From: Patescibacteria group bacterium UBA2193
GTDB lineage: Bacteria > Patescibacteriota > Minisyncoccia > Moranbacterales > DUUL01
Length of the DNA: 21,647 bases
Assembly: GCA_002327335.1 (NCBI GenBank)
Contig: DCVH01000093.1
Span: 1-21,647, forward strand
Reading direction: 5' to 3'
Shown: one piece after another, positions 8,040-15,670 of the stretch
Layout of the letters: each line of letters begins with the position of its first letter
How positions within the stretch are numbered: the first letter of the stretch is position 1
Notes under the pieces: model-generated
Told to the model about the DNA's origin: nothing
The model's input: the letters and a program-made list of their open reading frames with translations, nothing else
Databases searched by the model: none
Position numbers and translations under genes: made by a program

Positions 8040-8179
8040 TAGGACTTACGCATTTCAAGTAATATGGTGCATTTTCCCCAAGAAATATTTTTTCTCCGGC
8101 CTTTCGTTTCACACGGCAGCTGCGAAAAAACATTTCTTGGGGAAAATAATATGATTTTTATTCAAACGCGTAAATCCTG
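8040..8179. repeat. 140-bp imperfect inverted-repeat element (MITE-like or long RNA hairpin) inside the pilin operon
   Basis: The outer arms are 8041-8055 and 8164-8178 (15 bp, 13 matches). The inner arms are 8071-8094 and 8124-8147 (24 bp, 23 matches, core ATTTTCCCCAAGAAAT). A 29-nt loop (8095-8123) separates them. The pentamer ATATT flanks the element on both sides (8035-8039 and 8180-8184) and could be a target-site duplication. All three arm differences are A-C mismatches in a plus-strand RNA but G-U pairs in the minus-strand transcript of the operon, so the operon mRNA would fold into a near-continuous stem. No transposase gene is nearby. It may be a miniature transposable element, an RNA processing or attenuation hairpin, or both. 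Confidence 0.75.
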
Positions 8180-8187
8180 ATATTATT

Positions 8188-8754
8188 TCACCTGAGACTG
8201 GCGGAACCATAGAAAGTTTTTTCATAATCATATTCATTTCTCAATGATGGATTAATATGTGTGAGAGTGAATTGGAATTTAATAATTCCGGGGGTGTCAT
8301 TTCTTGAAACATTAGAAAATAGCAAATTGGAAACTAAAATTTCCGAAGAAGTTAGGGGGATCACAGCTCCAGTCCCTTCTTTGATTTGAATGTTTCCCGC
8401 AGAAGAATTCACTACGACTGGATTTTTAACATTATCAAAAATATCTAAACTCAATGTCGCACCAGTTGCACCTTGAGCCGGCAAGTTGATTATCTTGGAA
8501 TTTCGAATTGTCTGCGAAACAATTTGAACCGCTTGAATTCCCTCTTGGTCTAGTTGCGACATCGTCTGGTGTTTAATACGAGATTGGAGAATGATTGAAA
8601 AGAACACCGAAAAAGAAAGTATCAAAACCGAAATAATACTTGCATACAAAAGAGTTTCTATTAGAGTGAACCCTCTGGATCGCAAAGATTCCAAATCCGA
8701 TTTGTTTATTCTTTCCTCATTTTTTATTTTTCCAAATCCTGAATACAAAATCAT
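8188..8754 (-). CDS. PilW/GspJ-like minor pilin
   Basis: The protein has 188 residues with a 28-residue leader ending LRSRG|FTLIE, so prepilin peptidase should cut between G28 and F29 and Glu is at mature position 5. The hydrophobic helix is TLLYASIISVLILSFSVFFS. It continues with a helical segment SQLDQEGIQAVQIVSQTIRNS, a pattern usual for PilW/GspJ-type minor pseudopilins. The head is rich in beta-prone segments and has no cysteines. It starts 9 bp after the large PilV-like gene, so the two are co-transcribed. The stop is followed by the inverted-repeat element. Minor pilins of this kind form a priming complex at the pilus tip. The exact PilW label is inferred from order and sequence pattern. 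Confidence 0.8.
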   Translation of the reverse strand: MILYSGFGKIKNEERINKSDLESLRSRGFTLIETLLYASIISVLILSFSVFFSIILQSRIKHQTMSQLDQEGIQAVQIVSQTIRNSKIINLPAQGATGATLSLDIFDNVKNPVVVNSSAGNIQIKEGTGAVIPLTSSEILVSNLLFSNVSRNDTPGIIKFQFTLTHINPSLRNEYDYEKTFYGSASLR

Positions 8755-8763
8755 AAATTTAAA

Positions 8764-10347
8764 TTACAATGGCACAATGCCACTAACTGTTTTAGTCGAA
8801 CCATCCGTCATCGTGAATATTATGTTCATCGTTATTCCAGTAATAGTGTTACTAAATTGAAAATAATTTATTGGGACAGCCGTTGCTCCGGAAATCAAAA
8901 TAACATCTGCTATATTTTCCACCGTCCCGGAAGTTGCTGTGCCCGTCCAAACATCTAAATTATTAATTCTAATAGTATTCAACCTTCTATTTCCAGGAAT
9001 ACCGCTCCATGAGACTGTCATTGAAGCAACGGTGATATTTGACGAACCGGAATTCTGAAGCGTGATGCCAATTAACTGCCGATTATTCACCGGGTTAATC
9101 TGAGCCCCAATTGTGTTGACTAGAAGATAATTAGCTTGGGGAGGAGACAACGTTGTCACACTGGCAATATTCGAAATTCCTGAAGTATTTGGCATTTCGT
9201 CAGAAGTTTTTATTGCAAAATAATAAGTTGTCGACGAAGAAAGCCCTGAAATACTCATTGACTGACTTGTGCCTGCGATTTGTGGAATCGGTTCACCGCT
9301 TATCTGAAAAGCGCTTGACCAATTTGATTCAGTTATAGTTGAAGTTGAATAACGAATATCATAGGAGGAAGCCGTCCCAATATTTCCATCATCTCCTGGT
9401 GCAGTCCAGGAAAGATCGACGGAATTAATCGTCGTGTTTGACGTTGAAAGATTTGTAATATTGGACGGAGGAGTTGCATCGGGAGGAGCGCCTGGAGAAA
9501 AAACTACTTGTTTAATTGAACCATCAAGCATTGTAAAAATTATTGTAATTGTTGAACCGGTCATGTCTTTTGAAAAATCCAAATAATCGATTGGATAAGT
9601 TCCGTGAGTGGAATCCAATGCAAAATCCGTTATGTCCTCAGTGCCACCCGAAGCATTATTCCCAGTCCAAACTGAATTTCCATTAATACTTATATCGGTT
9701 ATTTTTGATCCACCCGAACCACCAGTCCAAGAAACTTGCATCTGAGCGATGGTTATGATTGAATCAGTTCCAATATTTTCGATAGTCATGTCTATAACTT
9801 GATCCGTGTTAGATGGATTAATTCTTGAATTTGAAGTGTCCACTTCAAATTGCTCCGCCTCAGTTAGTCTGATTTTTTTCCAGTTAGTCATTTGGGTCGT
9901 CAACGAAACTGATCCATCTCGTTGTTCATTTTGTTTCCACTCAACATTCGAAGTGACTGTTTTTGTATTAGCATCTGCATCTGAAATATTCACAGAACGA
10001 GTGAAAATATCTGTGACATCACTCGAACCGGAAAAATTCCATTGCCCCCCGGAAACTTCCAGGCCATAGGTCCCAGGAACAAGATCTTCGAAATTGGCAT
10101 CCCGAATATTTCGCACTGCCTCCAATCCTTCCTCGGCAATAAAAGTTGCTCGAGCTCTCTCACCGGAAAGTCGCTCACTTTCTTGTCCATAGATAATCGA
10201 CCCGACGAAAGCAGTTATGAGCAAAGAAAAAATAGAAATCGACAAAAGTGCCTCGACAAGACTAAACCCACCACCAGTAAACAATTGGCAGCGAGAAATC
10301 GTCGATAGGTTTTTATCTGAAAATTTCATTTTTTTTAGAATCATCAT
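8764..10347 (-). CDS. Giant PilV/GspI-like minor pilin with repeat-FN3-repeat ectodomain
   Basis: The protein has 527 residues, against roughly 120-200 for ordinary minor pilins. The leader ends TGGG|FSLVE (cleavage after G27, Glu at mature position 5), followed by the helix ALLSISIFSLLITAFVGSI and a PilV/GspI-like segment (AEEGLEAVRNIRDANF). Beyond about residue 165 there is a beta-rich unit (about 175-282), a fibronectin type III domain (about 291-402, with SVDLSWTAPGDDG and TTYYFAIKTSDE), and a second copy of the first unit (about 416-521). Both copies share INP, a VSW strand, a VWTG motif and IIFTM-DGS near their ends. The gene overlaps the upstream pseudopilin gene by 4 bp. The ectodomain probably sits at the pilus tip or surface and binds another cell or a matrix polymer. 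That role is inferred. Confidence 0.88.
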   Translation of the reverse strand: MMILKKMKFSDKNLSTISRCQLFTGGGFSLVEALLSISIFSLLITAFVGSIIYGQESERLSGERARATFIAEEGLEAVRNIRDANFEDLVPGTYGLEVSGGQWNFSGSSDVTDIFTRSVNISDADANTKTVTSNVEWKQNEQRDGSVSLTTQMTNWKKIRLTEAEQFEVDTSNSRINPSNTDQVIDMTIENIGTDSIITIAQMQVSWTGGSGGSKITDISINGNSVWTGNNASGGTEDITDFALDSTHGTYPIDYLDFSKDMTGSTITIIFTMLDGSIKQVVFSPGAPPDATPPSNITNLSTSNTTINSVDLSWTAPGDDGNIGTASSYDIRYSTSTITESNWSSAFQISGEPIPQIAGTSQSMSISGLSSSTTYYFAIKTSDEMPNTSGISNIASVTTLSPPQANYLLVNTIGAQINPVNNRQLIGITLQNSGSSNITVASMTVSWSGIPGNRRLNTIRINNLDVWTGTATSGTVENIADVILISGATAVPINYFQFSNTITGITMNIIFTMTDGSTKTVSGIVPL

Positions 10348-10889
10348 TCAATAAGGCCTCTGCTGTTTATCGATAAAGCCCTTGTTTCATTATTTGAAGA
10401 AGTAAGCGTCAACGTCCCAGTTATTTGCGGATAACCATAAAATTTTGAATAAACAATTTCTTGAAATCCGGTTGGAACTATGTTTGTTGATATTTCAAAA
10501 ATTTCGTCGAAAGAAACATCTCGAGAAGCATAAGTTGCTCCCCTGAAAAGAGTTGCACTCCCGGAAGCAATGTGCACACCCCAAGAAGAATCTCCATCAA
10601 CCGATTGAGAAAGCACTTGTGCTCTCCTGAGTGTTTGAGAGATAATGCCAGAAGCAACATCAAGGTCATTTTTTACTTGAAATGCTTGATAAAAAGGAGC
10701 AGAAATTCCTCCGATAATCACCAGCAAAGAAACGACCAACATAACCTCAATCAAAGTGAATCCACCAAGAATTGAAGTCGATGCCCTGAAATTAGGAGCT
10801 GATTTATTTGATAATTTAAAAAATGACGAATTATAATTATCGCATTTTTTTGCTCCTTTTGTTTTTTTAAATATTAAACCAGAAATCAT
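10344..10889 (-). CDS. FimT/GspH-like pseudopilin
   Basis: I start at ATG 10889 (181 residues), because it overlaps the stop of the PilC gene as TAATG, a common translational coupling arrangement. The frame stays open upstream to 10964, but that part lies within the PilC SH3 coding region in another frame. The leader is unusually long (43 residues) and ends ILGG|FTLIE, with Glu at mature position 5, then VMLVVSLLVIIGGIS. The downstream helix includes ASGIISQTLRRAQVLSQS, and a WGVHIASGSATLF strand is typical of the FimT/GspH family. It overlaps the PilV-like gene by 4 bp. FimT/GspH proteins are minor pseudopilins that help start the fibre. The true start could be a later codon, which would shorten the leader. 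Confidence 0.85.
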   Translation of the reverse strand: MISGLIFKKTKGAKKCDNYNSSFFKLSNKSAPNFRASTSILGGFTLIEVMLVVSLLVIIGGISAPFYQAFQVKNDLDVASGIISQTLRRAQVLSQSVDGDSSWGVHIASGSATLFRGATYASRDVSFDEIFEISTNIVPTGFQEIVYSKFYGYPQITGTLTLTSSNNETRALSINSRGLIE

Positions 10890-12337
10890 TATTCTTGAAT
10901 TATTTGAACATATTCCCCTTTCACCCAACCCTCTGTGTTGTCTGCCAAAATTATCCGATACCATCCTTCTTTTTCCTCTATAAAAACATATTGCTCCTGG
11001 GGCAAAACTTTGCCTATTATTTTCCCTTTTGTGTTGCCATTATCTCGAACGTTAAGAAGACCTGTTCCGGTCTCTTTTATCTCAAGCTTTTTTTCAATCA
11101 AAATTTCCTCTTCACCAACTGTCCCTTCGTTTGGTTCTCCGTTATTCATTTCAACTGTTTCAGTAACTGGTGGCGGAGCAGGTTGAACGGTCTTGGGACT
11201 ATTTAGCCCTCCGATTAAGCTGTATATCGGCAAAATTACTGCCAAAGCAACCGCCACAACACCGAGCCAAACAATCACCAAAAGAATTGGCTCCAAAATC
11301 ACCGTGAGATTTTTCGTGGTAGTGTCTGTTTTTTCCTCAAAAATCTGACCAATCTTTACCAATATTTCCGACAAATTTCCAGATTGCTCTCCCGCCACAA
11401 CCATCTGCTGAATAGTATTCGGAATTAATTTATCAATTTTTTTGTAATTAGAAAAACTTTTTTTGAAAGAATTTCCTTCCTCAATTTGTTTTTTCAAATA
11501 CCCATAAAAGTTTTTATAGATTCTGAAGCTGGTAATATCAGAAAGTGATTCGAGTGCAACCGTAACAGGCATTCCTGACTCAAGCAATGTTCCCAAAAGG
11601 AAACCGAAACGAGCCATTTCCGTTTCTTGAATCAACTTTTTCACTGCCGGAAAACTGAAAAGAATTCTCTGCCCAATAAATTTTGTTTTGGAAAAAGAAA
11701 AAGTGAAAAAAATAATGGCCCCCACAACAAACAAAAAAACTGGGATGGCGATCGTCCCATAATTCTTCAAAAAAATTCCAGTTGCAATAAGAATTTTTGT
11801 AATAGCCGGCAAATCAATTTTCATTTGAGAAAAAACTGTTGCCAAACGAGGAAGAATAAACCATGCAATTCCAATCCCGACAAACAAAGTCAGAGAAAGA
11901 ACCAGAACCGGATACATCATGGCAGAACGAATCTTCGAACGAAAAACTTTTTCTTTTTGCTCCTGAATCGCAATAACCTTGAGGTTTTGAGGCAATCGAC
12001 CGGACTCTTCCCCGATTTTCGTCAAGGAAATCGCATTTCGAGGAAATATTCCTGATTTTTCCATTGCCCTCCAAATTGAAGATCCGCCCAAAATTTCTTC
12101 TCTCATCAATTGCAAAGTTTTTTTCATCCCCGCTGTTTTCATTTCTCTCTCCACTGATTCCAGCGCGATTGAAATATTTATACCGGAAGAAACCAGCATG
12201 CTGAAATTTTCAACCAAATATTCCCGCTCTTTTCCCGTTCCGAGCATCAAAAAAAACATCGCTAATTTTCCTGTTTTCTTAGCTTCTTTTTTTTCTTCCT
12301 TTTTATATTTTTTTTTCTTCTTCCTCCTAAATATCAT
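10889..12337 (-). CDS. pilC: PilC/GspF inner-membrane platform protein with C-terminal SH3-like domain
   Basis: The protein has 482 residues; the usual family length is about 400. After a Lys-rich start come two T2SSF domains (about 38-161 and 240-362), each with the family pattern (LVSSGINISIALESV / LLESGMPVTVALESL, and IGEESGRLPQNL / AGEQSGNLSEIL). Hydrophobic helices lie at about 142-163, 185-212 and 347-374. The family normally ends shortly after the third helix. Here a Pro-rich and acidic linker (380-415) leads to a bacterial SH3-like domain (about 418-480, with LNVRDNGNTKGKIIGKV and GWYRIILADNTEGWVKGEYV). The extra domain should lie outside the cytoplasmic membrane and may contact peptidoglycan or the pilus. 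PilC works with PilB, encoded 51 bp upstream, to insert pilins into the fibre. Confidence 0.93.
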   Translation of the reverse strand: MIFRRKKKKKYKKEEKKEAKKTGKLAMFFLMLGTGKEREYLVENFSMLVSSGINISIALESVEREMKTAGMKKTLQLMREEILGGSSIWRAMEKSGIFPRNAISLTKIGEESGRLPQNLKVIAIQEQKEKVFRSKIRSAMMYPVLVLSLTLFVGIGIAWFILPRLATVFSQMKIDLPAITKILIATGIFLKNYGTIAIPVFLFVVGAIIFFTFSFSKTKFIGQRILFSFPAVKKLIQETEMARFGFLLGTLLESGMPVTVALESLSDITSFRIYKNFYGYLKKQIEEGNSFKKSFSNYKKIDKLIPNTIQQMVVAGEQSGNLSEILVKIGQIFEEKTDTTTKNLTVILEPILLVIVWLGVVAVALAVILPIYSLIGGLNSPKTVQPAPPPVTETVEMNNGEPNEGTVGEEEILIEKKLEIKETGTGLLNVRDNGNTKGKIIGKVLPQEQYVFIEEKEGWYRIILADNTEGWVKGEYVQIIQE

Positions 12338-12388
12338 TATTTTTATTTTTCTATAAAAAAATATTGGTTTAAAAATTCACAAAACGAA

Positions 12389-14065
12389 TTATTTAATAAG
12401 ACGAATTTTCTCGGGCGGAGCTGCTACGCGATAGAGTTCTTCAAGCGTTGTTATCCCCCTTTTCACTTTTTCAACACCGTCTTCGAACAAAGTTTTCGAA
12501 CCTTGCGCACGAGCAATTTCCCAAATCTGATTGGAAGATGGGTTTTTGAGAATCAAATCCTGCATTTCCTTGGAAATCTGAATCAACTCAAAAATTGCGA
12601 TTCTTCCGATATAGCCTGAGTGATTGCAATTATCACAACCCTTGCCCTTATAGAAAGTGTTATTATTTTTTCCAAAAAATGTTTCTGCGCCGGAAAAATT
12701 TTCCTTTATTTCTTTTTGACTCATGGAAAAACTATATCGACATTTGTCACAAACTTTTCGCACCAATCTTTGCGCGATCACCAAGTCGAGCGTTGATGCC
12801 AAAAGAAATGGTTCAATTTTCATGTCCAATAATCGAGGGATGGCTGTCGCCGCATCGTTGGCGTGAAATGTCGACAAAAGCAAGTGCCCTGTCAAAGCAG
12901 CATTCACTGCGATTTCTGCTGTTTCCTCATCTCGAATTTCCCCCACAAGAATAATATCCGGATCTTGACGAACAATGGAACGCAAACCTTTTGCAAAATT
13001 TAGATTTGTTTGAACGTTAACTTGAATTTGATTAATTTCCGTGATTTGATATTCAACTGGATCCTCGATTGTCATGATGTTCACTTCGGGACGATTCAAC
13101 TGCCTGAGCAAAGAATAGAGAGTTGTCGTCTTCCCTGATCCGGTCGGACCGGTTACCAAAATCATTCCAAAAGGTTTCTTGCTTGATTTTTCAAGAACAT
13201 CTTGGTCATTCGCTGAAAAACCGATGTCACTTACCGCCAGACTTCTGACGTAATCAGCCAAAACTCTTACCACAATTTTCTCGCCACTCAAGGTTGGAAC
13301 AATGGAAATTCGGAGATCAATGTTTCTATCTTTCTTTGTTACTCGAATGGAACCATCTTGAGCGGAAAAATGGTCATCAATTCGAAGCCGCGCCTGAACC
13401 TTGATCATATTTAGAATATTTTCATAATATTTTATCGGAATTTTCCCTGCTTCTCTCAAAATTCCGTCCACTCGAAATCGCACCACCACCTCTTCTTTTT
13501 TGGGCTCGAAATGAATATCCGAAGAACGAAAAAAAAGCGCATCATCAATAATTTCATCAATAATTTCCGGTGCGACACTATTTTTTGTATTAATAATTTT
13601 AGCGAAACGAGTATCAAGCGGTTTTCGATACTGAGATAAAATAGCATTAATATCTTCCGAAAGAGAATAGGAAATTTTTATCTTCTTTTTTGGAAAAATA
13701 TTCTTCAAAACAACAGCAAGTTCTTTTTGCCGCGGATTGTCTGTGGTGATTTCCACACCCCCTTCTGCTTCCGAGAACAAAACCACTCGATATTTTCGAG
13801 CAACGTTTTCCGGAATGGTTGCCACCTGTTTTGCTGATGGGACAAGGGTGTTCAAATCAGCATAACTCACCCCGAAAAATTCCGCTACAGCTTGGCCGAA
13901 AAGGTCCTCGTTAATAATTTCCTGAGAAAGAAAATAATCAAGCACGGATTTCTGGTATTTCTTTGCAAAATCCTCCGCCTTTTTAACATCATCAGCATCG
14001 ACATAACTGCCGTCTAATAATATTTTTATTATCTGCTCATCCGTCAATTTAAACTGTTTTTCCAT
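12389..14065 (-). CDS. pilB: PilB/GspE-type pilus assembly ATPase
   Basis: The protein has 558 residues, normal for PilB. An N-terminal GspE-N/MshEN-like domain (about 1-140) precedes the ATPase. Walker A is GPTGSGKTTT (GPTGSGKT at 306-313), the Asp box is MTIEDPVEYQ (331-340), Walker B is DPDIILVGEIRD (368-379, catalytic Glu at 376), and the His box is TGHLLLSTFHAND (392-404). Two CxxC pairs (C439/C442 and C477/C480) form the zinc-binding site typical of PilB. All catalytic motifs are intact. The hexamer hydrolyses ATP in the cytoplasm to power pilus extension. It is the first pilus gene of the cluster, after a receiver gene 57 bp upstream. No PilT retraction ATPase, PilD peptidase or PilMNO genes are in the window. 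Confidence 0.96.
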   Translation of the reverse strand: MEKQFKLTDEQIIKILLDGSYVDADDVKKAEDFAKKYQKSVLDYFLSQEIINEDLFGQAVAEFFGVSYADLNTLVPSAKQVATIPENVARKYRVVLFSEAEGGVEITTDNPRQKELAVVLKNIFPKKKIKISYSLSEDINAILSQYRKPLDTRFAKIINTKNSVAPEIIDEIIDDALFFRSSDIHFEPKKEEVVVRFRVDGILREAGKIPIKYYENILNMIKVQARLRIDDHFSAQDGSIRVTKKDRNIDLRISIVPTLSGEKIVVRVLADYVRSLAVSDIGFSANDQDVLEKSSKKPFGMILVTGPTGSGKTTTLYSLLRQLNRPEVNIMTIEDPVEYQITEINQIQVNVQTNLNFAKGLRSIVRQDPDIILVGEIRDEETAEIAVNAALTGHLLLSTFHANDAATAIPRLLDMKIEPFLLASTLDLVIAQRLVRKVCDKCRYSFSMSQKEIKENFSGAETFFGKNNNTFYKGKGCDNCNHSGYIGRIAIFELIQISKEMQDLILKNPSSNQIWEIARAQGSKTLFEDGVEKVKRGITTLEELYRVAAPPEKIRLIK

Positions 14066-14122
14066 TTATTTTTGTTATTCGTTTTGTTTTTGAAATTTTG
14101 CTCAACCTCAATAAAATTATAA

Positions 14123-14503
14123 TTAGTTTGAAGCAAAAAAAGTTTCAACTCTTTTCACTATTTCTGATAACGGAGTATTGGATTTTATAAAATAATCTTT
14201 CGCCCCCAAAGCTTTCACTTTCTGCAAATCCTCTTCTTGGCTCAAGTTCGAAAGGATGATAACCGGGGTTTTGATATTCTTTTTTTTGATTTCTTCCAAA
14301 GCGCCAAATCCATCCATAACTGGCATCACCAAATCCATCAACGCTAGATCAAAAACTTCTTTCTCGAGAGCAGAAATCGCAGATTTCCCATCAAAAACCG
14401 TGGTCACTTCATAGCCGACGTGTTGCAACTTCAAGGTGAGAGCCTTAGCAATCGCCTTTTCATCTTCCGCCACTAGAATTTTTTTTGATTTATTATTTTC
14501 CAT
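14123..14503 (-). CDS. Single-domain response regulator upstream of pilB
   Basis: I start at ATG 14503 (126 residues, MENNKSKKILVAEDE). An upstream in-frame ATG at 14590 would add 29 hydrophobic and basic residues that do not belong to the receiver fold. The domain is complete: acidic pocket in VAEDE (E13, D14), phosphoacceptor D57 in LALMDLVMPVMDG, switch Ser in ILSNLS (S85), and Lys K107 in YFIKSN. No output domain follows. It resembles the two receivers at the other end of the cluster (the ILSNLS and IKS motifs are shared), so both ends of the pilus-sensor block carry a receiver. It may dock on PilB or another pilus component, as CheY-like proteins do in twitching systems. That target is inferred. 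Confidence 0.92.
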   Translation of the reverse strand: MENNKSKKILVAEDEKAIAKALTLKLQHVGYEVTTVFDGKSAISALEKEVFDLALMDLVMPVMDGFGALEEIKKKNIKTPVIILSNLSQEEDLQKVKALGAKDYFIKSNTPLSEIVKRVETFFASN

Positions 14504-14747
14504 TTTGATTTTTTTGAATATTATCTTCCCAGCATTCTTTACTGTTATGAATAGCATACCATAAATGTTAAAAAAGGGAAATAGTCTCATCGCAATCTGC
14601 CCTGGCTATTCCTCCTCTACGCCTCATCCTTACTACAGGAATAATTTTCAGTTTCCAATTCTCAATTTTCATTCAATACTCAATTTCTAATTTTCAATGC
14701 TTTCGATAAGTTTTATTCGAAAATTTTTTAATTGAAAATTCATTGTG

Positions 14748-14772
14748 AACCTGCCTGCCGGCAGGCAAGGTT
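14748..14772. repeat. GC-rich palindrome (REP-like)
   Basis: The core TGCCTGCCGGCAGGCA (14752-14767) is a perfect 16-bp palindrome. The flanking AACC and GGTT extend the pairing past one bulged A (14768). It stands out in surroundings of about 20-25% GC. I recall similar CCTGCC/GGCAGG palindromes as common intergenic elements in CPR genomes, but that is memory and not a search result. No T-run follows on either strand, so it is not a standard terminator. Confidence 0.6.
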
Positions 14773-14864
14773 GTAAATTGAAAATTGAAAACTTTTTTTC
14801 TTGTCTTTTTTACTTTACAAATCTTTAAAAAATATATTCACTTTTTAACAAAAATCCATAAATT

Positions 14865-14892
14865 TTTACAAAAAAAATAATTATGCTAGAAT
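14865..14892 (+). promoter_or_regulatory. Candidate promoter for the cyclophilin lipoprotein gene
   Basis: TTTACA (14865-14870) is followed after 16 bp by TAGAAT (14887-14892). The -10 is directly preceded by TGC, an extended -10 element. The start codon is at 14915, giving a leader of about 15 nt. The -35 matches 5 of 6 consensus bases. Confidence 0.5.
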
Positions 14893-14914
14893 AATTTGGC
14901 ATAAATAAATAATA

Positions 14915-15658
14915 ATGCAAAAGACAATGAACAGAAAAATAAAAATCGGGTGCCTACTTCTGGCTGTTTTCATGCTTTCTGGTTGCGTGAGCGACAGAGC
15001 ACTGGAAGGCAAAAAAGAAGCTGAGCAAGTCAAGAAACTTGTCGAAGATAATAATAAGCAATTAGAGAAAAAAATGGAAAACATTCTATATGAAGAACAA
15101 ACAACAAACACTCCGCCAACCGAAGTGGAAATCAAAGATTATAATGAAAAATACAACACTGCCATCATCAAAACCAGTCTCGGCGATATTACTATCAAAT
15201 TTTCCAACGCCGACACACCAAAAACCGTGGCCAATTTCATGAAACTCGCTGATGCGGGATTCTATGACGGAGTCAAATTTCATCGAGTCATCAAAGGGTT
15301 CATGATTCAAACCGGAGACCCGCTCTCCAAAGATGATTCTCAAAAAAACGCCTGGGGAACGGGCGGACCGGGATATGTTATGCCAGCAGAAATAAAATTG
15401 GAAAACAAAAAAGGGACAATTGCCACCGCCAGATTGGGAGACCAAATGAACCCGAAAAAAGATTCCAGCGGAAGCCAATTTTTCATAAACACTGTTGACA
15501 ATGCTTTTTTGAATGGCGGTTACACCGTTTTCGGAGAAGTTACTTCCGGCATGGAAACAGCCCTTAAAATTGAAAACGTAAAAACAACCGCCCCCGGGCA
15601 ACTTGATCGTCCAGTAGAAGATGTGACAATCAAAAACATCGAACTTTTGAAGAAATAG
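14915..15658 (+). CDS. Cyclophilin-type peptidyl-prolyl isomerase, predicted lipoprotein
   Basis: The protein has 247 residues. The signal peptide ends in the lipobox LSGC with C24 as the lipidated residue, so it should be anchored on the outer face of the cytoplasmic membrane. A charged helical spacer (about 25-75) precedes the cyclophilin domain (about 81-247). The active-site pattern of human cyclophilin A is largely kept: R124, F129 and Q132 in FHRVIKGFMIQ match R55, F60 and Q63, and Q188 and F190 in SGSQFFI match Q111 and F113. F198 and Y203 replace the Trp and His of the eukaryotic enzyme, as is common in bacterial homologues. The enzyme catalyses cis-trans isomerisation of X-Pro bonds and probably helps fold exported proteins. 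It is monocistronic on the plus strand. An alternative start at 14927 would leave the signal peptide intact. Confidence 0.94.
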   Translation: MQKTMNRKIKIGCLLLAVFMLSGCVSDRALEGKKEAEQVKKLVEDNNKQLEKKMENILYEEQTTNTPPTEVEIKDYNEKYNTAIIKTSLGDITIKFSNADTPKTVANFMKLADAGFYDGVKFHRVIKGFMIQTGDPLSKDDSQKNAWGTGGPGYVMPAEIKLENKKGTIATARLGDQMNPKKDSSGSQFFINTVDNAFLNGGYTVFGEVTSGMETALKIENVKTTAPGQLDRPVEDVTIKNIELLKK

Positions 15659-15670
15659 AAAAAAATGAAC

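Larger units (their letters stand above)
14504..14914. other. Divergent intergenic region with AT-rich degenerate repeats
   Basis: These 411 bp separate the minus-strand receiver gene from the plus-strand cyclophilin gene. From about 14650 to 14795 the sequence is built from degenerate CAATTTT/AAAATTG words on both strands, which can fold back on each other around a GC-rich palindrome (14748-14772). Positions 14591-14640 are more GC-rich but hold no convincing ORF. A good promoter for the plus-strand gene lies at the right end. I saw no clear promoter for the receiver gene beyond weak TATGCT-like matches near 14555, and no tRNA or other structured RNA. Confidence 0.6.

Noticed and set aside
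8029..8133. N-terminal extension of the PilX-like gene to ATG 8133
   Set aside because: The extra 35 codons come entirely from the inverted-repeat element and put a basic non-pilin stretch before the hydrophobic helix. ATG 8028 gives a normal leader.
8035..8184. Calling the inverted-repeat element a proven mobile element on the basis of the flanking ATATT pentamers
   Set aside because: A 5-bp AT-only match is easily due to chance here and no transposase is present, so it is kept as a hypothesis only.
10890..10964. N-terminal extension of the FimT-like gene to 10964
   Set aside because: It overlaps the PilC SH3 coding sequence in another frame. The ATG at 10889 forms a TAATG overlap with the pilC stop, a standard coupling signal.
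14504..14590. Start of the receiver gene at ATG 14590
   Set aside because: The 29 extra residues are hydrophobic and basic and outside the receiver fold. ATG 14503 begins directly at the domain.
14650..14795. CRISPR-like or direct-repeat array suggested by recurring CAATTTT words
   Set aside because: The words are short, irregularly spaced, degenerate and occur in both orientations. There are no spacers of constant length.
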